10,617 bases of DNA from an uncultured Alphaproteobacteria bacterium (lineage in GTDB: Bacteria > Pseudomonadota > Alphaproteobacteria > Rhizobiales > Aestuariivirgaceae), in the NCBI GenBank assembly GCA_937868035.1, contig CALMLK010000228.1, positions 1 to 10,617 of the forward strand. Direction: 5' to 3'. Below, piece after piece: positions 1 to 7,023 of this stretch (position 1 is its first letter; every line of letters begins with the position of its first letter). The notes under the pieces are model-generated. The model was given only the letters and a program-made list of their open reading frames with translations, was not told the DNA's origin and searched no databases. A program made the position numbers and the translations under genes.

Positions 1-750
1 AATGACGTGGGGCTCATCCGCATGAGCTCGTTCACCGAGCAGTCGGACATCGGCCTGCAGAAGGCGATCACCGACATCGACAAGCAGACCGGCGGCAAGG
101 TGAAGGGCTACATCCTCGATCTCCGCAACAACCCCGGCGGCCTGCTGTTGCAGGCGGTGTCCGTGTCGGATGCCTTCCTTGAACGCGGCGAAGTCGTCTC
201 CACCCGCGGGCGCAATCCGGAGGAAGTGGAACGCCACACCGCCCAGAAGGGTGATCTCAGCAACGGCAAGCCGCTGGTGGTGCTGATCAACGGCGGCTCG
301 GCATCAGCCTCCGAAATCGTTGCCGGTGCCCTGCAGGATCATCACCGCGCCACGCTGATCGGCACGCGCTCCTTCGGCAAGGGTTCGGTGCAGACCATCA
401 TTCCGCTGGGCAATGAAGGTGCGATCCGCCTGACGACGCAGCGCTACTACACGCCGTCGGGCCGCTCCATCCAGGCCAAGGGCATCGATGCGGATATCGT
501 GATCGAGCAGCCGCTGCCGCCGGAACTGCAGGGCAAGAACGTGTCGTCGGAAGGCGAAGCGGGCCTGCGCGGCCACCTGTCCAATTCGGAAGGTGGCGAT
601 GAAGGCGGCGGTTCGTCTGTCTATGTGCCGGAAGACAAGGACAAGGACGTGCAGCTGAAGGCGGCGATCGATTTCCTGCATGGCGTGAAGGTGGTGACCA
701 ACGTCAAGCCGCCGGAAAAGAAGGACGAGAAGACGCCGCAGGCCAACTGA
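1..750 (+). CDS. ctpA: Carboxy-terminal processing protease CtpA (S41 family), 3' part only
   Basis: The reading frame is already open at base 1 (N-D-V-G-L-I-R), so the gene begins outside the window; the signal peptide and most or all of the PDZ domain are missing. What remains is the S41 catalytic core. It has the substrate-strand block LDLRNNPGGLL (nt 115-147), the catalytic-serine region GGSASASEIVAGALQD with the likely nucleophile Ser at nt 304-306, and the general-base Lys in SFGKGSVQT at nt 379-381. These two are 25 residues apart, the same spacing as Ser452/Lys477 of E. coli Prc. The block TTQRYYTPSGRSIQAKGI follows, as usual in CtpA. The tail after about nt 530 is Gly/Glu/Lys-rich and poorly conserved. 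Family members are periplasmic serine/lysine-dyad proteases that trim envelope proteins from the C-terminus. A terminator follows the stop. The family call is secure; the substrate is unknown. Confidence 0.95.
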   Translation, partial: NDVGLIRMSSFTEQSDIGLQKAITDIDKQTGGKVKGYILDLRNNPGGLLLQAVSVSDAFLERGEVVSTRGRNPEEVERHTAQKGDLSNGKPLVVLINGGSASASEIVAGALQDHHRATLIGTRSFGKGSVQTIIPLGNEGAIRLTTQRYYTPSGRSIQAKGIDADIVIEQPLPPELQGKNVSSEGEAGLRGHLSNSEGGDEGGGSSVYVPEDKDKDVQLKAAIDFLHGVKVVTNVKPPEKKDEKTPQAN

Positions 751-777
751 GGCGGGACATCGCGAGAAAGCATTCGG

Positions 778-803
778 AAGGCCGGGGCATGCCCCGGCCT
801 TTC
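778..803 (+). terminator. Intrinsic terminator after ctpA
   Basis: A perfect 11-bp inverted repeat, AAGGCCGGGGC (778-788) and GCCCCGGCCTT (791-801), lies 27 bases after the ctpA stop. The two central bases mean the real loop would open to 4-6 bases. Only a short T run (TTT, 800-802) follows, so termination may be incomplete. It separates ctpA from the yibQ-like gene. Confidence 0.7.
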
Positions 804-834
804 GCGTCCTGGGGTGGCAAGCGTTGGTTCGTGG

Positions 835-850
835 TTAACAACGCGTTAAC
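835..850 (+). promoter_or_regulatory. Candidate CtrA-binding site (TTAA-N7-TTAAC)
   Basis: The 16 bases TTAACAACGCGTTAAC fit exactly the full two-half-site pattern TTAA-N7-TTAAC known for the alphaproteobacterial cell-cycle regulator CtrA. The site lies 53 bases before the ATG of the yibQ-like gene and after the ctpA terminator, where a promoter for that gene is expected. It also reads as two GTTAAC palindromes 11 bases apart. Pattern match and position are seen; binding by CtrA is inferred. Confidence 0.5.
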
Positions 851-903
851 GGTTGGCGGGCCAATGTGGGGGTTCACGAATCGAGCACTGACGGCCCATT
901 TCC

Positions 904-2094
904 ATGTTTCGCGATGAACTGAAGCAGCCCTTGCGCAAGAAGAGCCTGACCCAGCGGCTGTGGGCGAAGCGTCCGCCTGCGCTGGTGCTGGCCTATGTCC
1001 TGACGGCCGCGGGATTTGCAGGCGCGGGCGTCTGGGCCGTGAAGCAGCCCTTGCCTTTTGCCGGCGAGCCGCTGGTCACGGTGAGCATCCCGGCGCCAGA
1101 AGAAATCAAGACGGCATCGACCGATCCGGCGGCAGCCGATGCTGCGGCGGACGAGGCCGTGGATGCGCCGGTGCCCGACATCGACGCCAATGATCCCGCC
1201 GCCCAGGCACCGCCGCCCGATGACAGCGAAGCGGTCCAGGCGGTCAAGAGTGATGACGCCATCATCGTGCAGCCGCGCCGTACGCTGGCGCCCGCGCCCA
1301 TTGCCGCAGTCGTGGAGGTGACGACCTGGGGACAGTTGCCGCGCATTTCCAAGACCGGTGAAAAGCCGTCACGGGTCTATGCCCGCAGCGCCTCGCTCAA
1401 CGACATTCATTCCGACCGGCCAAAGATCGCCATTCTCCTCGGTGGCCTCGGGCTCAACAAGAAGCTGACGCAGCGCGCCATCAGGGAACTGCCGGGCGAG
1501 GTGACGCTCGCCTTCGCGCCCTATGGTGACGGATTGCAGGAACAGGTGAACGTGGCGCGTGGCCAGGGCCATGAGGTGTTCCTGCAGGTGCCGCTGGAAC
1601 CCATCGGCTATCCCGCCAGCAACCCCGGCCCCAAGACCTTGCTGGGTGACACCAGCGAGGCGGAAAACATCGATGCGCTGCGCTGGCACATGAGCCGCTT
1701 CACGGGGTATGCGGGCGTGGTCAACTACATGGGCGGGCGCTTCCTTTCCATGCCGAAACCCCTGAAGCCGTTCTTTACCGAATTGAAGAACCGCGGACTC
1801 ATGTTCCTGGAGGACGGTTCGCTGGCGCTCTCCGCCACGGAGCAGGCGGCGAAGTCCGCCAACCTGCAGGCCAAGCGCGCCAAGGTGGTGATCGATGCCG
1901 ATCCGTCGCCGCAGGCCATCACCAGCGCGCTGACGCTGCTGGAGGAAGAAGCCAAGGCCAACGGCATGGCGGTGGGCACGGGTTCCGGCCTCGAAGTCAC
2001 CATCGACACACTGAAGGACTGGGCGCGGGATGCCGCCGAGCGCGGAATCGTGCTGGTGCCGGTGACGGCAAGCTATCAGGGCCGTCTCGGGTAG
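904..2094 (+). CDS. Divergent polysaccharide deacetylase family protein (YibQ/DUF610), membrane-anchored
   Basis: This encodes 396 residues. The N-terminus is basic (residues 1-23, many Lys/Arg), followed by one hydrophobic span (about 25-46, AlaLeuVal-rich), then an Ala/Pro/Asp-rich linker (about 60-135). The globular domain at about 173-392 begins with KIAILLGGLGLN and includes GHEVFLQVPLEP (222-233) and VVNYMGGRFLS (272-282). This layout is that of the YibQ/DUF610 'divergent polysaccharide deacetylase' family: an NodB-like barrel anchored in the inner membrane and facing the periplasm. The first strand ends in GGLG, where active NodB-type deacetylases have an Asp pair for metal binding, so catalysis is doubtful. 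The ATG is the only reasonable start, but no clear Shine-Dalgarno precedes it. CtpA upstream and RppH downstream match an order I recall from Hyphomicrobiales. The biochemical role is unknown. Confidence 0.85.
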   Translation: MFRDELKQPLRKKSLTQRLWAKRPPALVLAYVLTAAGFAGAGVWAVKQPLPFAGEPLVTVSIPAPEEIKTASTDPAAADAAADEAVDAPVPDIDANDPAAQAPPPDDSEAVQAVKSDDAIIVQPRRTLAPAPIAAVVEVTTWGQLPRISKTGEKPSRVYARSASLNDIHSDRPKIAILLGGLGLNKKLTQRAIRELPGEVTLAFAPYGDGLQEQVNVARGQGHEVFLQVPLEPIGYPASNPGPKTLLGDTSEAENIDALRWHMSRFTGYAGVVNYMGGRFLSMPKPLKPFFTELKNRGLMFLEDGSLALSATEQAAKSANLQAKRAKVVIDADPSPQAITSALTLLEEEAKANGMAVGTGSGLEVTIDTLKDWARDAAERGIVLVPVTASYQGRLG

Positions 2095-2185
2095 ACGTCT
2101 TGAACTTCGGCCCCGAACTTGCCAAACAGCGCGCGGGGCGGCCCTCGCTGGCGGCCTTTCCTCAACACTGCGGACAGTGATCACC

Positions 2186-2686
2186 ATGACCAAGAAGGCT
2201 TCCGATATCACGGCCTATCGCCCTTGCGTGGGCGTGATGCTGCTCAACAGGGAGGGCCTTGTGTGGGTGGGCCGCCGCTTCGAGAAGCAGAACGACGACG
2301 GCGTGGGCAAGTGGTGGCAGATGCCGCAGGGCGGCATCGACGAGGGCGAGGATGCTGCGGCAACGGCCTTGCGCGAACTGGAAGAGGAGACGGGCGTCAC
2401 CTCGGCAGAAGTGATCGCGGAAGCGCCGGGCTGGTTCACCTATGATCTGCCGGAAGAACTGATCGGGCGAAGCTGGAACGGCAAGTACCGTGGCCAGAAG
2501 CAGAAGTGGTTTGCCTGCCGCTTCACCGGCGAGGACAGCGAGATCAACCTGAAGCCCCCCGGCCACAAGCAGGAATTCGACCAGTGGAAATGGGCCACCA
2601 TGGACGAGGTGCTGGAGATCGTGGTGCCGTTCAAGAAGGCGGTCTACGTGGAAGTCATCAAGGCGCTGCGGCACCTGGGCAAGTGA
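2186..2686 (+). CDS. rppH: RNA pyrophosphohydrolase RppH (Nudix)
   Basis: This encodes 166 residues from the ATG. An in-frame GTG three codons earlier (2177) is possible; neither has a clear ribosome-binding site. The Nudix box G-x5-E-x7-REL-x-EE-x-GV is complete at residues 49-71 and is preceded by WWQMPQGG. Features typical of the RppH/NudH/IalA group rather than other Nudix enzymes are YRPCVGVMLLN at the N-terminus, the W-NGKYRGQKQKWF block (97-109) and EFDQWKW (130-136). In this family the enzyme removes pyrophosphate from the 5' triphosphate of mRNA in the cytoplasm, starting 5'-dependent decay; related proteins also hydrolyse dinucleoside polyphosphates. The length is normal. It lies 91 bases after the yibQ-like gene and 7 bases before the HAD gene, probably in one transcript. 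Confidence 0.93.
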   Translation: MTKKASDITAYRPCVGVMLLNREGLVWVGRRFEKQNDDGVGKWWQMPQGGIDEGEDAAATALRELEEETGVTSAEVIAEAPGWFTYDLPEELIGRSWNGKYRGQKQKWFACRFTGEDSEINLKPPGHKQEFDQWKWATMDEVLEIVVPFKKAVYVEVIKALRHLGK

Positions 2687-2693
2687 CGGCGCC

Positions 2694-3356
2694 ATGACCA
2701 TCCGGCACATCATTTTCGATTGCGACGGCGTGCTGATCGACAGCGAGGAAATCTCGATGGCGGTGGACCGCGCGCTGCTGGCGGAGAATGGCGTTCACCT
2801 TTCGGAAGGCGACATGCACCGGCGTTTCGTGGGCAAGACCTTCACCGCCATGATCGGCGAAATCGAGGCGCAATACAGCCGCGCCATGCCCACCGACCTG
2901 GAAGCGCGCAAGGACGTGATCATGCTCGAGGCCTACGCACGCGATCTCAAGCCCGTGGCCGGTGTTCCTGCCATGCTGGATGCGGTGACGTTGCCCAAGA
3001 GCATCGGCACCAACGGTCCGCGGGCGCGTGCGCTGCAGGCGCTTCGCATCCTCAAGATTGACCATCACTTCAATGAGCGCATGACCACGTTCGAGGACGT
3101 GAAACATGGAAAGCCCGCGCCCGACATCTATCTTCTGGCGGCGAAGCGTGCAGGCTTTGCACCATCTGCCTGTGCGGTGGTGGAAGACAGCGTGACCGGC
3201 GTGGCCGCTGCCGTGGCGGCAGGTTGCGTGACCTTCGGCTTCACGGGATCGCAGGTGCATCGCAGTGAACACGCGTTGAAGCTCGTGGAGCTTGGCGCCC
3301 ATGTGGTGTTCGACGACATGGCCAAGCTGCCGGGGCTGCTGACGAAGCTGATCTGA
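2694..3356 (+). CDS. HAD-IA family phosphatase (beta-phosphoglucomutase/phosphoglycolate phosphatase-like)
   Basis: This encodes 220 residues. All four HAD motifs are present: motif I FDCDGVLIDSE (nucleophile Asp9, acid/base Asp11), motif II Thr106 in IGTNG, motif III Lys140 in KHGKPAPD, and motif IV VVEDSVTGV (Glu164-Asp165). The region between motifs I and II (about 17-85) is a helical type-1 cap, giving subfamily IA. These are cytoplasmic enzymes that remove or move phosphate on small metabolites, often sugar phosphates. The DGVLIDSE signature is shared by beta-phosphoglucomutase-like and phosphoglycolate phosphatase-like members, so the substrate cannot be read from sequence. It starts 7 bases after the rppH stop, so it is likely co-transcribed and translationally coupled with rppH. 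Confidence 0.88.
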   Translation: MTIRHIIFDCDGVLIDSEEISMAVDRALLAENGVHLSEGDMHRRFVGKTFTAMIGEIEAQYSRAMPTDLEARKDVIMLEAYARDLKPVAGVPAMLDAVTLPKSIGTNGPRARALQALRILKIDHHFNERMTTFEDVKHGKPAPDIYLLAAKRAGFAPSACAVVEDSVTGVAAAVAAGCVTFGFTGSQVHRSEHALKLVELGAHVVFDDMAKLPGLLTKLI

Positions 3357-3398
3357 AGCAGCTGGCTGCCCTTGCTTGCGGACATCACCCCGACGACA

Positions 3399-3416
3399 GG
3401 GAGGTCCAGACCTCCC
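3399..3416 (+). terminator. Hairpin, possible terminator of the rppH-HAD transcript
   Basis: A perfect 7-bp stem, GGGAGGT (3399-3405) and ACCTCCC (3410-3416), encloses the 4-base loop CCAG, 42 bases after the HAD stop. No T run follows, so it could be a Rho-assisted stop, an mRNA 3'-end stabiliser or a chance fold. Confidence 0.35.
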
Positions 3417-3436
3417 AGCCCCGGAGCGGGTTGGGG

Positions 3437-3465
3437 TTGACATTTTGCAGCGCAGCATCCATATG
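3437..3465 (+). promoter_or_regulatory. Candidate sigma-70-type promoter for the helicase gene
   Basis: A perfect -35 hexamer TTGACA (3437-3442) is followed after 17 bases by CATATG (3460-3465), which matches TATAAT at only three positions. Alphaproteobacterial -10 elements are often weak. The position upstream of the helicase fits, but this is a pattern match only. Confidence 0.35.
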
Positions 3466-3642
3466 GCGGCCACCTGCTTCATTGCGGCCAGTTAACGAAT
3501 GACGTGAGGCGCTTCTTCAAGCTGCCATTCGGCCCTGTAGGTTTTCCAGCATTCCTTTCACGTGGGACTGTCATCACGCACCGCGCCCGGATGCAGCGGT
3601 GTGTCATGTCCCTCTTTGCTTCCGACATTGAAAGATATTGTC

Positions 3643-5421
3643 TTGACGACATTTGACTCCCTCCATCTCTCCGCCCCCATTCTCAGCGCCGTGAAGGCCG
3701 AGGGCTATGAGACGCCGACGCCCATCCAGGCGCAGGCCATCCCGCATCTCCTCGCGGGCCGCGACCTTCTGGGCATTGCCCAGACGGGCACGGGCAAGAC
3801 GGCGGCCTTCGCGCTGCCCATGCTCGAACTTCTCTCCAGGGACGGCCGCCGCGCCGAGCGCGGCACAGCCCGCGCTCTCATCCTCGCGCCGACGCGCGAA
3901 CTTTCCTCGCAGATCCTTGAGAGCTTCAAGACCTACGGCAAGAACGTCAAACTCTCGCGCACGGTGGTGTTCGGTGGCGTGTCGCTGGGCAAGCAGATCG
4001 AAGCGGTGCGCAATGGCGTCGACATCCTTGTCGCCACGCCGGGCCGCCTCGTCGACCTGATCGAGCGCCGCGCCCTGACGCTGTCGAAGGTCGAGATCTT
4101 CGTGCTCGACGAAGTTGACCAGATGCTCGACCTGGGCTTCATTCATGCCATTCGCAAGATCACCGGCATGCTGCCCACCCAGCGCCAGAACCTGTTCTTC
4201 TCGGCCACCATGCCGAAGGAGATCGCAGGGCTTGCGGCGAACCTCCTGACCGATCCGGCCCGCGTCGAGATCACGCCGGTGGCGACAACCGCCGAGCGCG
4301 TGACGCAGTCGGTCATTCACGTCGATCCCGCCAACAAGGCCAAGCTGCTGACGGCGCTGCTGCAGGATCCGCAGATCACCCGCGCGCTGGTCTTCACGCG
4401 CACCAAGCACGGCGCCGACAAGGTGGTGAAGGTGCTGACGCAGGCCAAGCTCGAAGCCGCCGCCATTCACGGCAACAAGAGCCAGGCCAACCGTGAACGC
4501 GCCCTTGCCGGCTTCAAGAACGGCAAGGTGCTGGCCCTCGTCGCCACCGACATCGCCGCGCGCGGCATCGACGTCGATGGCGTGAGCCATGTGTTCAACT
4601 ACGACCTGCCCTTCGTGCCGGAATCCTACGTGCACCGCATCGGCCGCACGGCCCGTGCCGGGGCTGATGGCGAGGCCATTGCCTTCTGCACGCCGGAAGA
4701 CCGCGGGCTCCTGCGCGACATCGAACGCACCATCCGCCAGACGGTGCCGGTGAAGGAACATGAACTGGGTATTGCCGGCGTTGCCGAGCTTGCCCCCATG
4801 CATGGCTGGGATCCGGGTGCCAAGCGCAAATCGGGCGGTGGCCGCCACATGCCGAAGGCGGCGAAGAAGCCGCATCATCGCGGCCAGGGTCCGGCGCGTG
4901 GTGACAAGCCGCGCAACGAGGGGCCGCGCAACAATGACGGCCAGCGCAATGATCAGCCCAAGCGCGAATGGAGCCCCACGGGCATGCCCATGCAGGCAAT
5001 CGACCAGTCGCAGTTTGCCAAGAAGGCGGAACCGGCGGTGCAAAAGCCCGCAGGCGAACGCCTGCGTCACGAGCGTCCGCATGCCGAGCGCCAGCCGTCT
5101 GAACGGCCTGCCCATGTGAAGAGCGAGCGTCCGCATGGCGAACGCAAGGCGGGTGAGCGCAAGATGGGTGATCGTCCGCACGGTGAACGCAAGATGGGCG
5201 ACCGTCCGCACGGTGAGCGCAAGATGGGTGATCGTCCGCACGGTGAACGCAAGATGGGTGATCGCAAGGCGGGTGAGCGGTCCTTCGGGGCCAAGCCCGG
5301 CCGTGGTCCGAACAAGGGCGGCAAGCCCGGTTTCCGTGGCGACAAGGCGTCCGCTCCGCAGGCCAAGCAGGGCAATTCCAACAACTGGATGAAGTCCATC
5401 GGCCGCGGCAACACGCCGTAA
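3643..5421 (+). CDS. DEAD-box RNA helicase, RhlE-like
   Basis: This encodes 592 residues from a TTG start. It was chosen because [17 protein letters not shown] is the expected N-terminus of this family, and a purine-rich GAAAGA (3630-3635) lies 7 bases upstream. The core, residues 1 to about 375, has all the helicase motifs: Q-motif TPTPIQ (24-29), motif I AQTGTGKT (46-53), Ia PTREL (83-87), Ib TPGRL (132-136), motif II DEVD (156-159, Val replacing the usual Ala), III SAT (187-189), [11 protein letters not shown] (301-310) and [12 protein letters not shown] (331-340). ATP-driven helicases of this type remodel RNA duplexes in ribosome assembly and mRNA decay, often in cold adaptation. The roughly 200-residue C-terminal tail is Lys/Arg/Gly/Pro-rich, probably disordered and RNA-binding, with tandem [10 protein letters not shown] repeats. 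The gene is monocistronic with a strong terminator. The helicase call is secure; the RhlE subgroup is likely. Confidence 0.92.
   Translation: MTTFDSLHLSAPILSAVKAEGYETPTPIQAQAIPHLLAGRDLLGIAQTGTGKTAAFALPMLELLSRDGRRAERGTARALILAPTRELSSQILESFKTYGKNVKLSRTVVFGGVSLGKQIEAVRNGVDILVATPGRLVDLIERRALTLSKVEIFVLDEVDQMLDLGFIHAIRKITGMLPTQRQNLFFSATMPKEIAGLAANLLTDPARVEITPVATTAERVTQSVIHVDPANKAKLLTALLQDPQITRALVFTRTKHGADKVVKVLTQAKLEAAAIHGNKSQANRERALAGFKNGKVLALVATDIAARGIDVDGVSHVFNYDLPFVPESYVHRIGRTARAGADGEAIAFCTPEDRGLLRDIERTIRQTVPVKEHELGIAGVAELAPMHGWDPGAKRKSGGGRHMPKAAKKPHHRGQGPARGDKPRNEGPRNNDGQRNDQPKREWSPTGMPMQAIDQSQFAKKAEPAVQKPAGERLRHERPHAERQPSERPAHVKSERPHGERKAGERKMGDRPHGERKMGDRPHGERKMGDRPHGERKMGDRKAGERSFGAKPGRGPNKGGKPGFRGDKASAPQAKQGNSNNWMKSIGRGNTP
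5122..5280 (+). repeat. In-frame 30-base tandem repeat in the helicase tail
   Basis: Three tandem 30-base units (5161-5190, 5191-5220, 5221-5250) each encode [10 protein letters not shown]. They are flanked by partial copies ([13 protein letters not shown] before, [10 protein letters not shown] after). Units 1 and 3 are identical at the base level, whereas unit 2 differs from them at three synonymous positions. The unit length is a multiple of three, so copy-number change would keep the frame. Confidence 0.9.
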
Positions 5422-5446
5422 CCGCCGGAGTTCTTTCCGAAACGTG

Positions 5447-5475
5447 ATGGCCCGCTCCGTGCGGGCCATTTTTTT
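5447..5475 (+). terminator. Strong intrinsic terminator of the helicase gene
   Basis: A perfect 9-bp stem, ATGGCCCGC (5447-5455) and GCGGGCCAT (5461-5469), encloses the 5-base loop TCCGT and runs directly into a T run through 5475. It lies 25 bases after the helicase TAA. The convergent GNAT gene ends just beyond it, at 5504. Confidence 0.92.
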
Positions 5476-5503
5476 GGAAGGGACGCGGCTTGGCCGGGAA
5501 GGA

Positions 5504-6109
5504 TCAGGCCAACAGCGGCACTTGCGGGCTGGCGTCGGCGGCAAGTTTGCCGAGGAGGCGGGGATCGTCGTGGACTTCGACCATGCGCATGTAGGGCGTG
5601 AAGCCGGAGCGGATGTAGAAGGGCAGCGCCAGCGGTGAATCGAAGGTGCAGGTGTGCACCCAGAAACGGCGGATGGGCCGCATCCAGGCGCGGCGGATGG
5701 CTTCGTCCATGAGGGCGCGGCCGAGGCCCTGGCCAATCGCTGTGGGCACGAGGCCGTAGAAGGCGAGTTCGCACTGGCCTGCCTCGGCGAAGTTCAGTTC
5801 CAGCATGCCCAGCACATCGGTGCCGCGCATGAGCGCACAGGATTCAATGGCCGGATTGGCGAGGATGGCGGCGAGGTCCGCATCCGCCATGATGAGGCGG
5901 GAGAACCACATGAGGTCGCTGCCCACGTCGCGGAAGAGGGCGCGGTGGCCGGCAAGGTCGCGGGCGTCGAAGCGCTTCAGCCACAGGTCGGCCGGGAAGG
6001 GTTGGAGCGCCCGGTGGGGCATCTCCTTCATCTCAAGGCAGGTGACGATGTTGGCGAGCTTGCCGGGCGGCAGTTCGTAATAGCCGTTGGGCAGATCAAG
6101 GCGTGACAT
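5504..6109 (-). CDS. GNAT family N-acetyltransferase
   Basis: This encodes 201 residues. The C-terminal half is a GNAT domain. The strand DVLGMLELNF (98-107) and ELAFYGLVP (114-122) lead into the acetyl-CoA pyrophosphate-binding motif GQGLGRALMDEAI (126-138), followed by RRFWVHTCTFDSPLALPFYIRSGFTPY (147-173), the usual motif B strand, helix and hairpin. The first 60 or so residues (LPNGYYELPPGKLANIVTCLEM) are an N-terminal extension I associate with a subset of alphaproteobacterial GNATs. Such cytoplasmic enzymes move acetyl from acetyl-CoA to an amine on a small molecule or protein; the substrate cannot be told here. It is the last gene of the minus-strand run. Its ATG is 8 bases after the VOC stop with no visible Shine-Dalgarno, which suggests translational coupling. 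Confidence 0.85.
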   Translation of the reverse strand: MSRLDLPNGYYELPPGKLANIVTCLEMKEMPHRALQPFPADLWLKRFDARDLAGHRALFRDVGSDLMWFSRLIMADADLAAILANPAIESCALMRGTDVLGMLELNFAEAGQCELAFYGLVPTAIGQGLGRALMDEAIRRAWMRPIRRFWVHTCTFDSPLALPFYIRSGFTPYMRMVEVHDDPRLLGKLAADASPQVPLLA

Positions 6110-6117
6110 TCAGCGGT

Positions 6118-6576
6118 TCATGCTTTCGATGGGTTTGTCTTCGGCAGGTGGCGGGAGGGAATCCACACATAGCCATCATTGTCGAGAAGCATGCATTCGC
6201 GCAAGCCGTGAGGCTTGTCGATCGCGCCGGCAAGGACGGTGTAGCCGTGGGCCCTTGCCCGCGCTTCCGCCTGGTCGGGATCGACATGATAGCAGCGCAA
6301 CTCGACGCCCACGCCCCGGGGCGCATCGCTGGTGAGGGTGGCGTGGAGTTCATTGCCGCGATAGCTCGCCGGAATGTGGAACATGAAATCAGCCCCGCCG
6401 AGCTTCATGGCGGCAAAGACATCGGTGCGGAAAAACAGAGTCGCGCCAAGCACTTCGGTGGCGAAATGCACCGCCGGCGTGACCTCGTTCACAATCAGGT
6501 TGAAGCCGAGGCCGGTGAGGCTGCGGCCATAATCCGCGCCAGACATGGGAGTGGCGGAAGGGGTATCGGATGCCAT
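6118..6576 (-). CDS. VOC-fold (glyoxalase/dioxygenase superfamily) protein
   Basis: This encodes 152 residues. After a short Ser/Pro/Thr-rich start, two beta-alpha-beta modules can be seen: GFNLIVNEVTPAVHFATEVLGATLFFRTDVFAAMKLGGADFMFHI (24-68) and VELRCYHVDPDQAEARARAHGYTVLAGA...LRECMLLDNDGYVWIP (91-140). The closing L-x-DNDGYVW strand is typical of the vicinal oxygen chelate superfamily. Members include glyoxalase I, ring-cleavage dioxygenases, epimerases and antibiotic-binding proteins, so the fold does not give the reaction, and I cannot assign metal ligands with certainty. The chosen ATG at 6576 has no clear ribosome-binding site; an internal ATG (codon 11, MSGADYG) is an alternative. It lies 45 bases after the 133-residue gene and 8 before the GNAT gene, in the kinase-led run. 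Confidence 0.8.
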   Translation of the reverse strand: MASDTPSATPMSGADYGRSLTGLGFNLIVNEVTPAVHFATEVLGATLFFRTDVFAAMKLGGADFMFHIPASYRGNELHATLTSDAPRGVGVELRCYHVDPDQAEARARAHGYTVLAGAIDKPHGLRECMLLDNDGYVWIPSRHLPKTNPSKA

Positions 6577-6621
6577 GGCAGGGGTTTCACCACGGCACGG
6601 GCGCGCGGTCCAGACCAGTCG

Positions 6622-7023
6622 TCAGGCGGTGAGAGATTCCACTGCTTCGGCGCGGCGGCGGTCGTCGAAGGAGATGCGGCAGCCGCGGAGCATTTCGTCA
6701 AGCGGCAGGTTGTGGTGGCGGATGGCGAGGAAGAGGCAGGCAGCGGCCTCACCCGCGATCTGTTCCTCGTCCGGTTCCGCATCGGACAGTTCGCTGCACA
6801 GGCGGTGGGCGAGTTCGGCCACCATGGCGCCCGCCACTTCGGCCCGCAGGCTCTGGGCCGACAGCCAGCTTTCGCGGATGTCATCGGGGGTGAGTTCGAA
6901 CATGCAGGAGGCGCCGACGCTGACGGGAATGTTGCCGCGGGCGCGGATCGCCACCGCAAGCCCGCCTGCGCCCTCGGGCGGGCAGGACAGGATTTCCGTC
7001 GCAGGCTTTCCACAGAAGGCCAT
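6622..7023 (-). CDS. Unrecognised 133-residue protein with six cysteines
   Basis: I do not recognise this protein. The ATG at 7023 is supported by a strong Shine-Dalgarno, GGAGGTG (complement of 7028-7034), with about 6 bases after GGAGG. An ATG five codons earlier overlaps that site and is less likely. Codons are strongly G/C-ending, as in a real gene. The N-terminal part (about 9-45, EILSCPPEGAGGLAVAIRAR then NIPVSVGASCMFELT) looks beta-rich. The rest (47-133, starting PDDIRESWLSAQ) looks helical, with the acidic stretch ELSDAEPDEEQ (78-88). Cysteines are at 4, 14, 40, 75, 96 and 115; they form no CxxC pair. There is no signal peptide or membrane span. It starts 61 bases after the FGGY kinase and precedes the VOC and GNAT genes, so it may belong to their transcript. 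No function is proposed. Confidence 0.75.
   Translation of the reverse strand: MAFCGKPATEILSCPPEGAGGLAVAIRARGNIPVSVGASCMFELTPDDIRESWLSAQSLRAEVAGAMVAELAHRLCSELSDAEPDEEQIAGEAAACLFLAIRHHNLPLDEMLRGCRISFDDRRRAEAVESLTA

Larger units (their letters stand above)
3357..3642 (+). other. Intergenic region / probable helicase leader
   Basis: About 286 bases lie between the HAD stop and the chosen helicase TTG start. The region holds a perfect hairpin (3399-3416), a TTGACA -35-like hexamer (3437-3442) and a 16-codon ATG frame (3606-3656) that overlaps the helicase start in another phase. A GTG at 3562 would extend the helicase frame by 27 residues, but nothing resembling a ribosome-binding site precedes it and the added residues do not look like the family N-terminus. 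If the promoter call is right, the mRNA leader is about 170 bases. I see no known riboswitch or RNA gene. Confidence 0.5.

Noticed and set aside
2977..3030. HAD protein motif II carrying Thr instead of Ser
   Set aside because: Motif II of HAD enzymes naturally uses Ser or Thr, so this is not evidence of inactivation.
3562..3642. 27-residue N-terminal extension of the helicase from GTG 3562
   Set aside because: There is no ribosome-binding site, the added residues are unlike the family start, and the TTG at 3643 yields the expected MTTFDSL N-terminus with a purine-rich site upstream.
5122..5280. Direct repeats that could be taken for a CRISPR array
   Set aside because: The units are contiguous with no unique spacers, are in frame within the helicase gene and encode a repeated peptide.
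3604..5736. A 710-codon open frame on the minus strand opposite the helicase gene
   Set aside because: The plus strand encodes an unmistakable helicase with all motifs. Long antisense frames are expected opposite G/C-ending codons, and the minus-strand product is Arg/His/Ala-rich with no recognisable domain.
6118..6576. VOC protein as a bleomycin-type resistance determinant
   Set aside because: The superfamily is functionally broad, the neighbours are metabolic, and no specific resistance signature can be seen.
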